Assembly: GCA_016292805.1 (NCBI GenBank)
Contig: JAEDFM010000019.1
Span: 1 to 40,144 of the forward strand
Length of the DNA stretch: 40,144 bases
Source: Treponema sp.
Lineage (GTDB): Bacteria > Spirochaetota > Spirochaetia > Treponematales > Treponemataceae
Direction of reading: 5' to 3'
Shown piece by piece: positions 39,797-40,144 of the stretch; the stretch's first letter is position 1, and the number at the start of each line of letters is the position of its first letter. A program made the position numbers and the translations under genes. Below the pieces are notes generated by a model. It saw nothing but the letters and a program-made list of their open reading frames with translations, did no database searches and was not told the DNA's origin.

Positions 39797-40029
39797 TAGA
39801 AATCTTTAATTATTTTAATTTTCTTTAGTATTATTAAAGTTCACTAATATTTATTCAAACTTTATACCTTGCAAAATAGTAATATTTCTCTCATTCCATG
39901 TTTAGTTTTGAACAAACATCATTATATTTGATTTTATTGGTCTTTTCATTTGTTTCACTTAGATTGTAAATTCATCCCTTAAATAATTTAACTTTCCGCT
40001 TTATTTTCCATAAAAATTTTTCAGACAAA
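39797..40029. other. AT-rich intergenic stretch
   Basis: Very AT-rich DNA between the two opposing promoters. Only a weak inverted pair, AAAGTT (39837-39842)/AACTTT (39857-39862), is visible. No ORF, tRNA or clear operator was seen. Confidence 0.5.
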
Positions 40030-40057
40030 TTGTAATTCATAAATAAAATGGTATAAT
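40030..40057 (+). promoter_or_regulatory. Promoter of the right-edge gene
   Basis: TTGTAA (40030-40035), 16-nt spacer, TATAAT (40052-40057), about 22 nt before the ATG at 40079. Confidence 0.65.
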
Positions 40058-40078
40058 GCTAGAAAATAGGAAAGAGAG

Positions 40079-40144
40079 ATGTTTTTAAAAGATAAAAGAA
40101 GAGAGTATTTGATTGTTCCGTTTACGGTGATTGCGCTTTTTGTT
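40079..40144 (+). CDS. 5' end of a gene leaving the window (probable membrane protein)
   Basis: ATG 40079 with AGGAAAGAG (40068-40076) as SD; the first 22 residues begin MFLKDKRREYLIVPFTVIAL and continue into hydrophobic sequence at the edge. Basic residues followed by a hydrophobic run suggest an N-terminal membrane helix. No further assignment is possible. Confidence 0.7.
   Translation, partial: MFLKDKRREYLIVPFTVIALFV

Overview
The window reads as an ordinary chromosomal stretch of an AT-rich spirochaete, most likely a gut- or rumen-type Treponema. This is inferred from low GC, protein character and gene mix (PilZ proteins, a Gld-type ABC system, a short ComEC, a MACS-type ligase paired with an XRE-cupin regulator); no rRNA or other decisive marker is present. 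Genes are densely packed, mostly on the minus strand, with 1-37 nt overlaps inside operons.

Layout. 1-40: last codons of a gene entering from the left. 41-337: hairpin-rich leader holding a tiny SD-preceded ORF and a structure that could pair with the SD of the GNAT gene at 338-976. 1194-3787: an apparently complete IS66-family element (tnpA, tnpB, tnpC) with 27-bp imperfect ends, a hairpin burying the tnpA SD, and a 10-bp repeat just outside both ends; it seems to split a very small minus-strand ORF. 3902-7483: mfd. 7536-9517: plus-strand trio (exported protein, degenerate receiver-like protein, membrane-anchored zinc ribbon). 9518-9942: terminator, copy of a tRNA-Leu 3' end, fold-back DNA, second terminator copy, intact tRNA-Leu(CAG) and its promoter.

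9943-17383: eight overlapping or closely spaced minus-strand genes, read PilZ protein, exported helical-repeat protein, ComEC-like, rsmA, yggS, small exported protein, two RluA-family pseudouridine synthases. 17421-18113: CPBP-type membrane protease (plus). 18093-26198: second long minus-strand cluster, read plsC-like acyltransferase, DAG-kinase-like, 76-aa protein, MATE exporter, RNase Z, then a Gld-type ABC module (ATPase, permease fused to GldG-like domain, DUF4340). 26232-27979: plus-strand ATP-grasp enzyme and hotdog thioesterase.

27976-33013 (minus): metG, a 190-bp palindromic element, pncB, and a FemAB-like transferase. 33162-37237: sugar or glycerol-phosphate type ABC importer (binding lipoprotein, MalK/UgpC-type ATPase, two permeases). 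37325-39731: XRE-cupin regulator followed by an acyl-CoA/AMP ligase, separated by a REP-like palindrome and a heptamer array. 39732-40144: promoters in both directions and the start of a membrane-protein gene.

No CRISPR array, phage module, toxin-antitoxin pair or recognisable defence island was seen. The most interesting signals are non-coding: the leader before the GNAT gene, the duplicated tRNA-Leu 3' end around a fold-back segment, and the small palindromic elements.
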